Translations under genes and position numbers: made by a program
From: Enterococcus innesii
Lineage (GTDB): Bacteria > Bacillota > Bacilli > Lactobacillales > Enterococcaceae
DNA: 64,000 bases
NCBI GenBank assembly: GCA_018982785.1
Contig: JAHHEN010000001.1
Span: forward strand, 496,001 to 560,000
Direction: 5' to 3'
In this document: piece after piece, positions 1 through 11,374 of the stretch
How the letters are laid out: each line of letters begins with the position of its first letter
Numbering within the stretch: position 1 is the stretch's first letter
The notes under the pieces: model-generated
Told to the model about the DNA's origin: nothing
Database searches by the model: none
Seen by the model: the letters and a program-made list of their open reading frames with translations, nothing else

Positions 1-2
1 TT

Positions 3-155
3 CCTTGGACCGTTCCAGTGGTCTTCAGTGGTGTCTTAGCAACCAACTCTTGGTTAGGTGGTTTGCTGCAAGTCATTGACGTGGTGATCGTCGGCTTGAT
101 CTGGTATCCATTCTTACGTGTTTTAGATCGTCAAGCAGAACCATCGATCGATTAA
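3..155 (+). CDS. C-terminal end of a PTS EIIC permease, cellobiose/lactose type (partial)
   Basis: The left edge of the window cuts into this gene; only the last 50 codons are present, in frame from base 3 to a TAA at 153-155. The peptide starts PWTVPVVFSGVLATNSW and contains a hydrophobic stretch ending GLIWYPFLRVLDRQ, which is how EIIC proteins of the lactose/cellobiose PTS family end. Such permeases import and help phosphorylate beta-glucosides. A strong terminator follows directly. The GntR regulator downstream on the same strand and the phospho-beta-glucosidase at 3.8-5.2 kb fit a beta-glucoside theme. The family call rests on a short tail, so substrate cannot be assigned. Confidence 0.7.
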   Translation, partial: PWTVPVVFSGVLATNSWLGGLLQVIDVVIVGLIWYPFLRVLDRQAEPSID

Positions 156-158
156 GCG

Positions 159-198
159 CAACGGCTGGCTGAATTTTTTCAGTCAGCCGTTCTTTTTA
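159..198 (+). terminator. Rho-independent terminator after the PTS EIIC gene
   Basis: Inverted repeat AACGGCTGGCTGAA / TTCAGTCAGCCGTT (one mismatch) followed by a T-rich tract. It lies 4 bases after the EIIC stop codon and separates that gene from the gntR promoter. Confidence 0.85.
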
Positions 199-217
199 TA
201 AAAAAACCAAGGTTTGA

Positions 218-246
218 TTGTCGAAACCGCTTTTTTCAGCTATACT
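218..246 (+). promoter_or_regulatory. Sigma-A promoter of the gntR-type regulator
   Basis: TTGTCG at 218-223, a 17-base spacer and TATACT at 241-246. The ATG of the regulator is 17 bases downstream of the -10 element, with a GAGGTGAT ribosome binding site at 253-260, so the leader is very short. Confidence 0.6.
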
Positions 247-263
247 TCTTGCGAGGTGATCAG

Positions 264-980
264 ATGCCAAAATACCAAGAAATTGCCAATATTTTACGCA
301 CACGTATCAAAAACAAAACGTATCCGCCTGACAGCTTACTACCGAACCAAACTGATTTGGTCGAGGAATTCGGAGTCAGCCGGATGACCATCAAAAAAGC
401 CATCGGTATTTTAGCCATGGAAGGACTGGTTTATTCTCAGCGGGGCGCTGGAACAAAAATATTGAACCACCCATTCTTAAAAAAAGACACCACTGCTTTA
501 ACGGTCTATGAAGGCTTGTCAACGGAAATGGGCAAAGCTGGCCGCAAGCTAGTCAGTCAAGTCATCGATTTTCAAGTCGAATTTCCTGACCAAACGATCC
601 AAGAAAAGTTGATGTTGACGGAAGAACAGCCGATCTATAGTATTGTCCGCTTGCGGATTCTTGAAGACCAGCCGTTTATTTTAGAATATACCTATATGCC
701 GGTCCATTTGGTGCCCAATTTAACTCGTGGCCATTTAGAAAGTTCTATCTACCGTTATGTCAAAGAGGAACTAGGGGTCCAGTTTGCTGGCGCCTACCGC
801 ACCATCGCCGCTGATAAAAGTGCCGCGTACGATCAACAGTATTTGGACTGTAAAGTCGATGATCCGGTCTTAGAGATCGAACAGATCGTCTATCAGAAAA
901 ATGGCTCACCTATCGAATTTTCCCGTAGTCGCAACCGTTATGACGTGCGGGCCTACTCTTATTTAGATGTCCAGCACTAA
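264..980 (+). CDS. GntR family transcriptional regulator, HutC/UTRA type
   Basis: A 238-residue repressor-type protein. Residues 1-70 form a winged helix-turn-helix of the GntR family (LPNQTDLVEEFGVSRMTIKK is the recognition region, and QRGAGTKI is the wing). Residues about 80-235 match the UTRA effector domain that binds sugar phosphates or similar small molecules in HutC-type regulators. A longer reading from TTG at 249 is open, but ATG 264 has the ribosome binding site GAGGTGAT at correct distance, so I use it. The neighbouring PTS EIIC end and the phospho-beta-glucosidase suggest control of beta-glucoside uptake; this is inference. The gene is monocistronic, with its own promoter and a terminator right after the stop. 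Confidence 0.9.
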   Translation: MPKYQEIANILRTRIKNKTYPPDSLLPNQTDLVEEFGVSRMTIKKAIGILAMEGLVYSQRGAGTKILNHPFLKKDTTALTVYEGLSTEMGKAGRKLVSQVIDFQVEFPDQTIQEKLMLTEEQPIYSIVRLRILEDQPFILEYTYMPVHLVPNLTRGHLESSIYRYVKEELGVQFAGAYRTIAADKSAAYDQQYLDCKVDDPVLEIEQIVYQKNGSPIEFSRSRNRYDVRAYSYLDVQH

Positions 981-1032
981 AAAGACCTGCCCACGGTTTT
1001 CTTCCATCAGAAACCGTGGGCAGGTCTTTTTG
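979..1032. terminator. Bidirectional terminator between gntR (+) and copA (-)
   Basis: Long perfect stem of 21 bases (AAAAAGACCTGCCCACGG followed by TTT, and its complement) around a loop of about 11 bases. A-run on the left and T-run on the right make it usable from both sides, fitting two convergent genes. Confidence 0.9.
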
Positions 1033-1053
1033 TTGTTTCATTCGTTACTTCGT

Positions 1054-3516
1054 TTATTTTTTCGCTGAGGGTTGGAATCGTTTCAGCCGCAAGGCGTTTA
1101 ATAAAACGGATACCGAGCTGAAGCTCATGGCCGCCCCAGCGATCATTGGATTGAGCAAGGGGCCCCCGAAAAGATGCAGCACACCCATTGCGACAGGGAT
1201 GCCTAAGACGTTATACGCAAAAGCCCAGAAAAGATTTTCTTTGATGTTTTTGATGGTTGCCCGACTTAACTCGATCGCTGATGGGACGTCCATCAGATCG
1301 CTGCGCATCAGTACGATGTCTGCCGATTCGATGGCGACATCGGTACCGGATCCGATCGCGATCCCTACATCGGCTTGGGCTAACGCGGGCGCATCATTGA
1401 TCCCGTCACCTACCATCGCAACCTTTTGGCCTTTGGCTTGCAGGCCAGCTACTTTGGCGGCTTTATCTTCTGGCAAGACGTCACTGATCACTTCATCGAT
1501 ACCGACTTGTTTGGCGATGGCTTGGGCCGTTCGGGCATTGTCGCCCGTGATCATTGCTACGTACAAGCCCATTTGATGCAACCGTTCAATGGCTTTTCGA
1601 CTGCTTTCTTTGATAGTATCTGCCACAGCGATGATCCCGATCGCTTCGCCGTCTTTGGCAACATACATCGGTGTTTTCCCTTCGTGAGCCAATTGTTGGG
1701 CTTGCTCGATCAGGCCATCGATGGCAACGTTTTGTTTTTCCAACCATTTCTGGTTGCCTAATAGGACTGGACTGCCAGCGATCGTTCCTTGAATTCCATG
1801 ACCTGGAATCGCTTCAAACCCGTCAACTTCTTGCAGGGCGAGGGCTTGCGTGCGGGCTTCGATCACAATGGCTTCGCCTAATGGATGTTCTGAGCCTTTT
1901 TCAACAGAAGCCGCCAGTTGCAGCAATTCCGTCGGCGTGTGGTTGCCGGCAGGCAGGAGATCGGTTACGACTGGTTTGCCTTCTGTGATCGTGCCGGTTT
2001 TATCAAAGACGATCGTCGTCACGTTTCTAGCTGTTTCTAACGCATCGCCGCTTTTGATCAAGACGCCATTTTCTGCCCCTTTGCCCGCACCCACCATGAT
2101 GGCGGTCGGTGTCGCTAATCCTAAGGCACACGGACAAGCAATCACTAATACAGAGATCGTAATGGTCAATGAGAAGATCCAGGTTTCTTGTCCTAAGAAA
2201 AACCAGGCAAGTCCTGCAAAAACCGCCAAGACCATGACGATCGGGACAAACACACCCGAAACTTTGTCAGCCATGCGGGCAATCGGCGCTTTGGAGCCTT
2301 GGGCATTTTCTACTAACTGAATGATTTGCGCTAACGTTGAATCTTCTCCCACATTGGTGGCTTCGTATTGAAACGAGCCATTTTTGTTGATACTGGCGCC
2401 GATCACCCGATCACCGACTTGTTTTTCGATAGGTAAGCTTTCTCCGGTGATCATTGATTCATCGATGGCAGAGCGTCCTTGGGTAACGATCCCATCCACA
2501 GGAATCTTTTCACCAGGTCGTACGACTAAGATATCGCCGGCTGCGACTTCTTCAATACCCACTTCGACTTCTTCGGCTTGATGCCCGCTGCCGCGAAGCA
2601 CACGAGCTTTTTTCGGTGCGAGATCCAACAACTTCTTGATGGCTTCGGAGGTTTTGCCCTTCGAGACCGACTCAAGGTATTTTCCTAAGGTTACTAATGC
2701 CAAAATAACGGCGGCCGTTTCATAGTACAAGTGCATCGCATAGTGGGTCGTGCCCAGGTAGACCATCACGGTCCCATAAATACTATAAAAGAAGGCAGCA
2801 CTGGTTCCCAATGCGACGAGGGAATCCATGTTGGGATGGCCTTTCCAAAGCGCTTTGAAACCAGCAATGTAAAAGGCGCGACCGAGGACCATCACCGGTA
2901 AGACCAAAAGCAATTGAGTGGTAACGAAATTGACTGGATAGGCCATCGGATCTAAAAAGCCAGGGATCGGCAAACCGATCATTTCCCCCATCGTCAAATA
3001 GAACAAGGGGATCGTAAAAAGCGCTGAAAGCCAAAACCGTTGCCATAGAGCACGAATCTCTGCCTGTTTTGAATCCGCCTTGTCGGCAGAAGCGGTCGGC
3101 AGCTGTGCATCATAGCCCGCCTCTTTCACGGCAGCTGCGATCTTCGCGGCGGTCACTTGATCTTGTTGATAGCTGACCGTCAGTTTTTCTGTTGCCAGAT
3201 TGACGGAGGCTTGCTCCACACCGGCTAATTTTTGGACAGCTTTTTCTACTGCTTGGGCACAAGACGCACAGGTCATGCCCGAGATGGCAAAGGTCTCTTG
3301 TCTTTGAGAGCCGATCAGTTGATAGCCCGCTGCTTTGATGGCCGCAGCGAGTGTTTCTTCGGTGAGCTGCTGCTCATCATAACGAATATGTAATTTTTCA
3401 GTAGCCAAATTGACCGCTGCTTGGTCGACCCCCGCCAGCTTGCTGACTGTTTTTTCGACGGTCTGGGAACAAGACGCACAGGTCATCCCTTTTACCCCAT
3501 AATTCTTTTCGATCAT
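1054..3516 (-). CDS. copA: Copper-exporting P1B-type ATPase
   Basis: An 820-residue P1B-1 ATPase that pumps Cu(I) across the membrane using ATP. It has two N-terminal heavy-metal-associated domains with CxxC sites at residues 13-16 and 83-86 (GMTCASC in both). The actuator loop TGES is at 357-360, the transmembrane metal site CPC at 461-463, the phosphorylated aspartate in DKTGTIT at 505, an SEHPLGEA nucleotide-domain motif and the [10 protein letters not shown] hinge. Length and order are normal for the family. The ribosome binding site AAGGAGG lies just ahead of the ATG. Two cop boxes sit in the promoter, so CopY control is likely, yet no copY, copZ or copB gene flanks it here, unlike the E. 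hirae cop operon. Export rather than import is inferred from family resemblance. Confidence 0.95.
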   Translation of the reverse strand: MIEKNYGVKGMTCASCSQTVEKTVSKLAGVDQAAVNLATEKLHIRYDEQQLTEETLAAAIKAAGYQLIGSQRQETFAISGMTCASCAQAVEKAVQKLAGVEQASVNLATEKLTVSYQQDQVTAAKIAAAVKEAGYDAQLPTASADKADSKQAEIRALWQRFWLSALFTIPLFYLTMGEMIGLPIPGFLDPMAYPVNFVTTQLLLVLPVMVLGRAFYIAGFKALWKGHPNMDSLVALGTSAAFFYSIYGTVMVYLGTTHYAMHLYYETAAVILALVTLGKYLESVSKGKTSEAIKKLLDLAPKKARVLRGSGHQAEEVEVGIEEVAAGDILVVRPGEKIPVDGIVTQGRSAIDESMITGESLPIEKQVGDRVIGASINKNGSFQYEATNVGEDSTLAQIIQLVENAQGSKAPIARMADKVSGVFVPIVMVLAVFAGLAWFFLGQETWIFSLTITISVLVIACPCALGLATPTAIMVGAGKGAENGVLIKSGDALETARNVTTIVFDKTGTITEGKPVVTDLLPAGNHTPTELLQLAASVEKGSEHPLGEAIVIEARTQALALQEVDGFEAIPGHGIQGTIAGSPVLLGNQKWLEKQNVAIDGLIEQAQQLAHEGKTPMYVAKDGEAIGIIAVADTIKESSRKAIERLHQMGLYVAMITGDNARTAQAIAKQVGIDEVISDVLPEDKAAKVAGLQAKGQKVAMVGDGINDAPALAQADVGIAIGSGTDVAIESADIVLMRSDLMDVPSAIELSRATIKNIKENLFWAFAYNVLGIPVAMGVLHLFGGPLLNPMIAGAAMSFSSVSVLLNALRLKRFQPSAKK

Positions 3517-3565
3517 TGTTTCCTTCCTCCTTGCTTGCTATGCAAACTCATTAACCTTTTATGTT

Positions 3566-3615
3566 TACAGTTGTAATCTTCTTCTACTTTACAATTATCG
3601 TTTACACTTGTCAAC
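3566..3615 (-). promoter_or_regulatory. copA promoter with two cop boxes (CopY operator)
   Basis: On the minus strand the promoter is TTGACA (3610-3615), a 17-base spacer and TAAAGT (3586-3591). A perfect cop box TACAGTTGTA (consensus TACAnnTGTA) lies downstream of the -10 at 3566-3575. A second box with one mismatch, TACACTTGTC, at 3603-3612 overlaps the -35. Paired cop boxes around the promoter are the known binding pattern of the copper-responsive repressor CopY in enterococci. CopY itself must be encoded elsewhere. Confidence 0.85.
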
Positions 3616-3625
3616 GATAATACTC

Positions 3626-3717
3626 AAAAAAAGGACGTTCTCCTTTGAAGCGGCCCAAAACGCGAGACTTTTGGTCTACCTTTGGGCGGTCGCTACAGGT
3701 GGAACGTACTTTTTTTC
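3626..3717. other. Structured intergenic element with U-tracts on both sides
   Basis: Between the GH1 gene and the copA promoter lies a nested inverted-repeat block. Outer arms are ACGTTC / GAACGT; an inner stem pairs AGCGGCCCAAA with TTTGGGCGGTCGCT; an apical AGAC / GTCT hairpin sits at the top. Seven A residues precede it and seven T residues follow, so on either strand it looks like a branched terminator or a small RNA. A second hairpin (GAAACGA / TCGTTTC, 3721-3752) lies between it and the GH1 stop. I could not match it to a named RNA family. Confidence 0.45.
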
Positions 3718-3779
3718 TAAGAAACGATCACTGCCGTTGCAGGGGTCGTTTCGCTTATTCAGGTATTGGTTTTAGGAGG

Positions 3780-5251
<1,472 letters not shown>

Positions 5252-5254
5252 TTA

Positions 5255-5283
5255 AGTATACCGATAATTGCCTGATTTGTCAT
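5255..5283 (-). promoter_or_regulatory. Promoter of the GH1 phospho-beta-glucosidase
   Basis: Minus-strand ATGACA (5278-5283), 17-base spacer, TATACT (5255-5260), about 40 bases ahead of the TTG start. Confidence 0.55.
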
Positions 5284-5324
5284 AAGAAGATTTTGTACCT
5301 ATGCCAAGAAAGTCGATGGCACGC

Positions 5325-5368
5325 AAAAAACATCCTTGCAAGCAGTGGCGTTCTCCTTGCAAGGATGC
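5325..5368 (-). terminator. Terminator of the ABC exporter operon
   Basis: Inverted repeat CATCCTTGCAAG / CTTGCAAGGATG with six T residues following on the minus strand, 15 bases beyond the stop of the second ABC gene. Confidence 0.85.
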
Positions 5369-5382
5369 AGGCTAGCTATGGA

Positions 5383-7145
5383 TCATGCGTCAAATTGTGC
5401 CTGATAGAGTGCGGCATAACGCCCCTCTTTAGCTACTAACTCTTCGTGGGTCCCTTGCTCTACGATATTGCCCTGTTCCACCACGAGGATCGTGTCGGCA
5501 TGTCGAATCGTGGACAAGCGATGGGCGATCACAAAGGAGGTTTTGCCTTTCATCAGTTTGGTCATCGCTGTGGATCAGCAGCTCTGTTTGCGTATCGACA
5601 TTCGATGTGGCTTCATCAAGAATCAATAGATCGGCATCCAACAGCATCGCTCGTGCAATCGTCAACAGTTGTTTTTGTCCTTGTGAAATACCGGTTCCGT
5701 CTTCAGAAATCAAAGTATCATAGCCTTTTGGCAGGCTCATAATAAAGTCATGGATATGGGCGGCTTGTGCAGCAGCTTGGACTTCTGCCAACGTCGCATT
5801 CGCCTTGCCGTAGGCCAAATTGTCGAAAACCGTTCCCGTGAACAACCAGGTATCTTGCAGCACCATTGCATAGCTTTGCCGTAAGCTGCGGCGTGTCGCT
5901 TGGCGGATATTTTTGCCGTCTAACCGAATCGCTCCTTGGTCAGGGTCATAAAACCGCATCAAGAGGTTCACAATGGTGGTTTTCCCGGCTCCGGTCGGTC
6001 CGACGATCGCGACCAAGCTGCCAGCCGGCACTTCCAGCGAAAGGTCTTTGATGATGGGCTGCTGTGCTTGATAGCCGAAGGTCACATGGTCAAAGGCGAC
6101 ATCACCAGACACCTCGTGGTATTCGTAGGCTCCAGGAACATCAGAAACTTCCGGTTCTTCATCCAGCAAACGGAAGATCCGTTCTGCCGCCGCCAACGCC
6201 GATTGCAAATCGCTGAAGATATTGGCTAACTCATTGATTGGTCCTGAGAATTTTCTGGAGTATAAGACAAAAGAAGAAACGTTCCCGAGTGTCAGATGAC
6301 CGAACAAAAACAGCAAGGCGCCAAACATACTGATCAAGGACAATGACAGATTGTTGATAAAGTTGATGGAAGGACCAGTCATACTACCGTAGTACTCGGC
6401 ATTGTAATAGGCATCCACCGCTTCTTGGTTTTTTCGTCAAAACGGCTGATGATCGCTTCTTCTTGGTTATACAGCTTGATCGTTTGCTGACCAGAAATAA
6501 TCTCTTCCACAAAACCGTTCAGTTCGCCTAATTTGCGGGAACGACGGCGAAACAATGGTTGAAATTTGCTCATCAAAAAGCGGGTCAAAAAGATCGAAGC
6601 GGGAACCGTTACGACAAAAATCAGCACCAGCAGCGGCGAAATCAAAACCATCATCACAAACGAACCAATGATCGTCACAAGACTGCTGAGAACTTGAATG
6701 GCATCGCTGGCCAATGACGTATTGATGGTATCGACATCATAACTGATGCGGCTGATGATATCCCCAGTGGCGACTCGGTCAAAATACCCCACCGGCAGTT
6801 CGGAGATTTTATCAAAAATCGCCTTACGCATCGCTGCCACCACCCGCTGACTCAAGCGAATCATCATGAGCGAAATCAGATAACTAAGAAGGGAAGACGC
6901 AAGATAAAACAGCAGCATCAGCCCACAATAAAAGAAGACTCGGTCAAAAATGACCTTGCCGGGACCCGGTTGAATGGCATCAATGGCGTACCCTGAAAGC
7001 AAAGGGCCCACCAAGGCGAAAATATTGCTGGCCATCATCAATACAGCGGCTGCCAGCAGGAGACCTTTGTACTCGTAAAGATAGCCCCACAAACGCCGTA
7101 GTGTTTTCTTACTATCCTTTGGTTTTTCCGTTTTTTCTTCGGCAT
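5383..7145 (-). CDS. Heterodimeric ABC multidrug exporter, catalytic-site subunit (frameshifted in this sequence)
   Basis: A half transporter of about 590 residues: six-helix ABC membrane domain, then an ATPase domain with Walker [10 protein letters not shown], Walker [13 protein letters not shown] and H-loop VIAHRLST. Its signature SQGQK departs from LSGGQ, as expected for the partner that pairs with a degenerate subunit. The start is ATG 7145-7143 with AGGAGGT at 7153-7159. Three breaks interrupt the frame: a T6 run at 7131-7136 that should be seven, a T6 run at 6429-6434 that should be seven, and two bases lost near 5567-5572 (IHS-AMTKLM). The first break makes it look fused to the upstream gene. 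Such exporters move hydrophobic drugs outward; the substrate is unknown. Confidence 0.87.
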
Positions 7146-8851
7146 CGTCGGCACCTCCTGTCTGACCTTGATAAATGGCTTGGTAGATCGCATTTTCTGC
7201 TAATAATTCTTGGTGACTGCCAAAGCCGTTCATTTGCCCGTTTTCCAGTACCAAAATTTTGTCGGCATGCTGGATCGAGCTGATCCGCTGCGCGATCAAG
7301 ACCGTCGTCGTCTGTTGAAACTGCTGTTTCAGGACCTTGCGCAACTGAGCGTCGGTCCGATAATCCAGCGCACTAGCAGAATCATCCAAAATCAAAATTT
7401 CCGGATCCCCCGCCAATGCCCGCGATAACAAGACCCGCTGCTTTTGACCGCCGCTTAAATTGCTGCCTTTGGCATGCAGTGGATGAGCTAAGCGTTTGGG
7501 TAGTTGATTGATAAACTCCTTGGCTTGGGCGCGAGCCGCCGCTTCTTCGATCTGTTCTTTGGAAAACCGCCGACCAAAAGCGATATTTTCTTCGATCGTT
7601 TCCGCAAAAAGCACGTCTTTTTGTAAGACGACACCGAATAACTGATGCAACTCCGTCGGATCGATGGAGCGAATGTCGCGACCAGCGATGCGGATCATAC
7701 CCTTCGTTGGGTCATAGAGCCGCAGCAGTAGTTTGACGATCGTTGATTTTCCACTACCAGTCGCACCGATGATCCCTAAGGTTTTTCCCGGCTGCAAGGA
7801 AAAATCGATGTCTTTCAGCACCCGAGTGCCATTAGGATAGGTGAAGGAAACTTTTTCAAAAACGATATGCGCCGACTCTTCTTTGACAGGCGCCTCAATG
7901 ACTTGCATATTTTGCGGCAGGCGCAAGACGGATTGGATCCGATCGGCAGAAGCCAGCCCCTTCGACACGATTACAAAGATGCGCGTGATGCTGAGCATGG
8001 CATTCAAAATGATCGTAAAATAGGTCAAAAAGGCGATGATGACCCCTGGTTGGGTCAACCCTTGATTGACGCGAAAGGCACTGACGACGATCACTAGCGT
8101 CAGTCCGATATTCAAAAATAGGTCCATCAGGGGTGGTGTCGCAGCCATCGTTCGATTAGCGGTAGTTTCCGCAGCTACTACGTCTTGGTTGACGTGGTCA
8201 AAGCGCTTTTTCTCGTAATCTGCTTTGGACAAGGCCTTGATCACCCGAGCCCCAGTCACATTTTCACGGACAGTTCGCACCAACACATCCACTTGCTTTT
8301 GTAATGAGGCAAACAAGGGGATCCCCCGTTTCGAGATCGTGACTGCCGCCACTAAAGTGAAGGGCAAGACGCCCACTAAGACCAGCGTCAACACGGGATC
8401 TAATGTGGCAGTGATCATGATCCCCCTAATAACAGAATCGGGGCACGAATCCCCATCCGTTGGATCATGCCTACCGTTTGATGGATGTTGTAAGTGTCTG
8501 TCGTCAAGCGAGACACCAAGGAAGGGATCCCGACTTCTTCGACTTGCGGAATCGACAGATAGGAAACTTTTCAAATAAATCATGGCGTATACTGCCGGTG
8601 GTATCGCGAGCAACACTGGAGGCCATCCGATTGGCGATGATATTGGTGACGACTGCGATGATGGAGCAGACCACCATCGCCCCACCCCAAGCAAAAATCG
8701 CAGATACCTGCTTCGTGGGGATCACAGAATCGATGATATACGCCAAAATCCAAGGCAATAGCAAGTCCATCAGGGAGCCGAAGAATTTGATACTGACGCC
8801 AAGGGAGATGCGGCCGATATAGGGTTTTAAATATTGAGTCAAAAGATTCAT
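7112..8851 (-). CDS. Heterodimeric ABC multidrug exporter, degenerate-site subunit (frameshifted in this sequence)
   Basis: The partner half transporter, about 580 residues, starting MNLLTQYLKPYIGRI. Its ATPase domain has Walker A GATGSGKST and a normal signature LSGGQKQR. The catalytic glutamate is replaced (ILILDDSASALD) and the H-loop histidine is glutamine (LIAQRISS), which is the classic non-hydrolytic site of heterodimeric exporters. Two breaks lie at 8564-8566 (TTT for TTTT on the coding strand) and 8432-8436 (five G for six). Correcting the A6 run at 7131-7136 makes this gene stop at TAG 7112-7114, overlapping the next gene by about 34 bases. The start overlaps the marR stop by four bases (ATGA), so marR and both subunits form one operon. 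Confidence 0.87.
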
Positions 8852-9288
8852 TCCATCGCCTCATCTTTCGCTAAAAGCCGCTGGGAATTTTCTTTGACGA
8901 TTTCCAGATCGGCGATCAACTGCTGCTGTTGGGCAGCAGAAAAACCTGCTACGACTTGTTCATTCCAGCTTTGAAGCAGCTGCTGGATCGCTGGTTGGAC
9001 GCCGAGTGCTTTTTCGGTTGGATAAACCAGTAATTGTCGTTTGTCGGTGGGACTGCTGGTTCTAGTGACAAATCCTCGTTCTTCTAGGATTGCTAGTTGA
9101 CGGGCAACATTGCTTTTATTCACAAAAATCTTCTTGGCTAAGGCTTCTTGACTGATCCCCGGTTGGCGGCAAATGTTTAAGATATAGGTATGATGCATCC
9201 CGCCTAAACCAAATTTTTTCAGTTCTTTTTCCCGATAAAGGGTGGCGAGACGGGCAATATGATTGATTGAGCGGATAATGGCTTCCAT
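8848..9288 (-). CDS. MarR family transcriptional regulator
   Basis: A 146-residue winged-helix regulator. The HTH spans about residues 45-75 (GISQEALAKKIFVNKSNVAR), with the wing following (TSSPTDKRQLLVYPT). ATG 9288 is preferred over an upstream GTG because AGGAG lies six bases ahead. The stop overlaps the ABC gene start, so regulator and exporter are co-transcribed. A perfect palindrome covers the promoter. MarR proteins usually repress their own operon and release DNA on binding a phenolic or drug-like ligand; the ligand here is unknown. Confidence 0.92.
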   Translation of the reverse strand: MEAIIRSINHIARLATLYREKELKKFGLGGMHHTYILNICRQPGISQEALAKKIFVNKSNVARQLAILEERGFVTRTSSPTDKRQLLVYPTEKALGVQPAIQQLLQSWNEQVVAGFSAAQQQQLIADLEIVKENSQRLLAKDEAME

Positions 9289-9329
9289 GAGCACTCCTGC
9301 CTTTCTTGGTTCTTCAAAGTGTCTTATCT

Positions 9330-9366
9330 ATTATACGGAATAATCGTTGCACACGCAACGATTATT
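9330..9366 (-). promoter_or_regulatory. marR-ABC operon promoter with palindromic operator
   Basis: The perfect palindrome AATAATCGTTGC-acac-GCAACGATTATT occupies 9339-9366. On the minus strand TTGCGT, a 17-base spacer and TATAAT (9330-9335) form the promoter, so the palindrome covers the -35 and most of the spacer. Bound repressor would block RNA polymerase. Confidence 0.8.
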
Positions 9367-9407
9367 GTTTCTCTCGGAAAAAAATAGGTACACTGTTGCT
9401 GATCAAC

Positions 9408-9447
9408 AAAAAAAAGAACTTCAGCCCTCTCGCTGAAGTTCTTTTTT
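9408..9447. terminator. Terminator after the membrane protein gene
   Basis: AAAAAAGAACTTCAGC / GCTGAAGTTCTTTTTT stem with a six-base loop, 9 bases past the stop of the 9456-11210 gene. It is symmetrical and could work in both directions. Confidence 0.88.
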
Positions 9448-9455
9448 GATTCATT

Positions 9456-11210
9456 TTATTCAGATTCTTTCAATAAAGCTTGTACGACCTTACGACGACG
9501 ACGGTACAGCTGTCTTGTTTTCCAGCTGATAAAGCCGATGAGTAAAGCGAGCCAAGAAATGATCGTCAGCCATAAAGCTCCGTCGAAAAACCAAGGTGCG
9601 TCGTAATCAACGACTAAGACATTCTCCCCTGCTTGCTGTTGGACAGAAACGGCACCAATAGCACTCAAAGAGACATCTTTCTCAGTTAGTGGCTGCTGAT
9701 TGAGGGTCAATTCAGTATAGCGGTAATTGATGATCGGTAACGCCTTCCACGCCTCTTGATCACCTTGCCAACGTAAAGTAAGTTTCCCGTTTTCCACGGT
9801 TTTTGCCACGGTATCATTTTTTTCAATGATTTCTTCCCCGTACAAATTGTACTTGTTCTTCTTGGTCTCTTGATAGAGGGGCAGATAATCTGGGGTAGAA
9901 CGTTGATACAGCGCTAAGGCTAAGGACTTGTCTTTACTAAAATAGGCTTCCTTCAATTGCGCTTCAGATTCCGCCGACAGATAGGTGTGGTTTCGCAGTG
10001 AAACCGCCGCTTCATCGGAGTGCCAGTCCTGCATTTTGACCGTGTTTTGGATCAGGATTTGACCAATACTCAAAACTAAAACGAGGACGAACCAACGCGG
10101 ATTTGCCAATGGCTTGCCCCGATAATAAGGAACCAGCAGGCACAAACCGACTAAGATCAAAATCGTGGCAGGAACAAAGAACCGAAAAGGGAATTGAAGT
10201 AAATTAATCACACCATTGTCAAGACTGCCTAGCCATTGCCAAGGAATAGCGTTCGATGATAAAACGAAAAAGACCGCTGCAGCTGCTGTCATTAATTTGA
10301 AGCCGCCAGATAGACGCGGCCAGACACGGATCGCACCGCAAAAGAACAAAGCACATAAGATGGGCAGCAGGTACGGAGTCGTCCACCAATAGCTGCTGGT
10401 TCCAGTAATGGTATTGTTCTGCATGTTGCGATTCACAAAAGGCGCGATCAACGTGTTACTCGTATAAAGATCCAACATCCCTAACCAAATATTGGCGGTC
10501 AGCAGCAAGAAGATCCCGATCGCTCCTGCTAAGCGCAGCACCAATTGTCGTTTTTCTTCGCCGGAAGTTCCAACAAAAAAGGCGCGTAAGAAAAAGGGCA
10601 CATATAAGAGCACTAACAAGATGCTTGAAAACACATGGATTTGAAATAAGACCGCCACGGAAACTCCTACCGCAAAAGGCCGCAACCGTTTATGTTCCCC
10701 TAGTGCGATCAGTGGAATCAGGCACAGCGGCAGCACAGCCGCCCCCAAGCAGAAAAGCCCTGCCGCTCAATCCAATACTGGACAGAATAGGTCGCCATAA
10801 ACAGGATGCTCATCCCCACTGACAGCCAGCCATTGACTCGTAATTTCTTTAATAAGCCAAACATCGAAAACCCTGCTAGCAGATAGAGCAGCCCATTAGC
10901 GAGCAGCTGGTAAGAAAACCACGAAGGACTCAGCAAGACCAGCAGTCCTTGGAAGTAGGCAAAAAAGGGACCATATAATGCATTGACGATACGAGCAGAT
11001 TGCTGAAACCCGTAGATAGAAAGAAAATATTGAAAATTGCCCTCTTTGATCTGCTGGCTAGTCTCATAAAAACGATTGAAGTGAAAGACCACATCAGAGC
11101 CCAAAATCATGCCTTGGCCTAAGATCTGCGGTAATAAAAAAACACCACTCATTGTAATCAGAATCACCACTTGCCAGAAAAGCGGCTTTTGTACTATTTT
11201 TTGTTTCAAA
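9456..11210 (-). CDS. Polytopic membrane protein, PTPS-related/GT-C-like (frameshifted in this sequence)
   Basis: About 585 residues with roughly ten hydrophobic segments and a large extracellular C-terminal part, ending in one membrane helix and a basic tail (WKTRQLYRRRRKV). The early motif GSDVVFHFNRFYE resembles the first loop of the bacterial 6-pyruvoyl-tetrahydropterin-synthase-related membrane family (glycosyltransferase-C-like fold). A role in cell-surface glycan assembly is possible but only inferred. The frame breaks at 10742-10746, where GGGGG on the coding strand should be six G (FSAWGAAVLPL). I take TTG 11210 as start because AAGGAGG lies seven bases upstream; an ATG at 11305 lacks a ribosome binding site. 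Confidence 0.72.
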
Positions 11211-11374
11211 AAAAAACCTCCTTGCACCTTTTCGGTACGCTCATAAAAAGAGTACCAGATAGGGACGAGGAGGGGAAAAAGAAAGCTTAGTGAAAAGGGA
11301 TACATGGTAAAAATTTAACCAATTACTAAACTTTTCTAGGTTTTAGGTGGTCGTTTCTTTGCTTTTTCTCAAAT

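Noticed and set aside
6379-8694. A single 771-residue ORF that looks like a fusion of two ABC half transporters
   Set aside because: A ribosome binding site AGGAGGT and ATG lie at the junction, and restoring one base in the run at 7131-7136 separates two normal overlapping genes.
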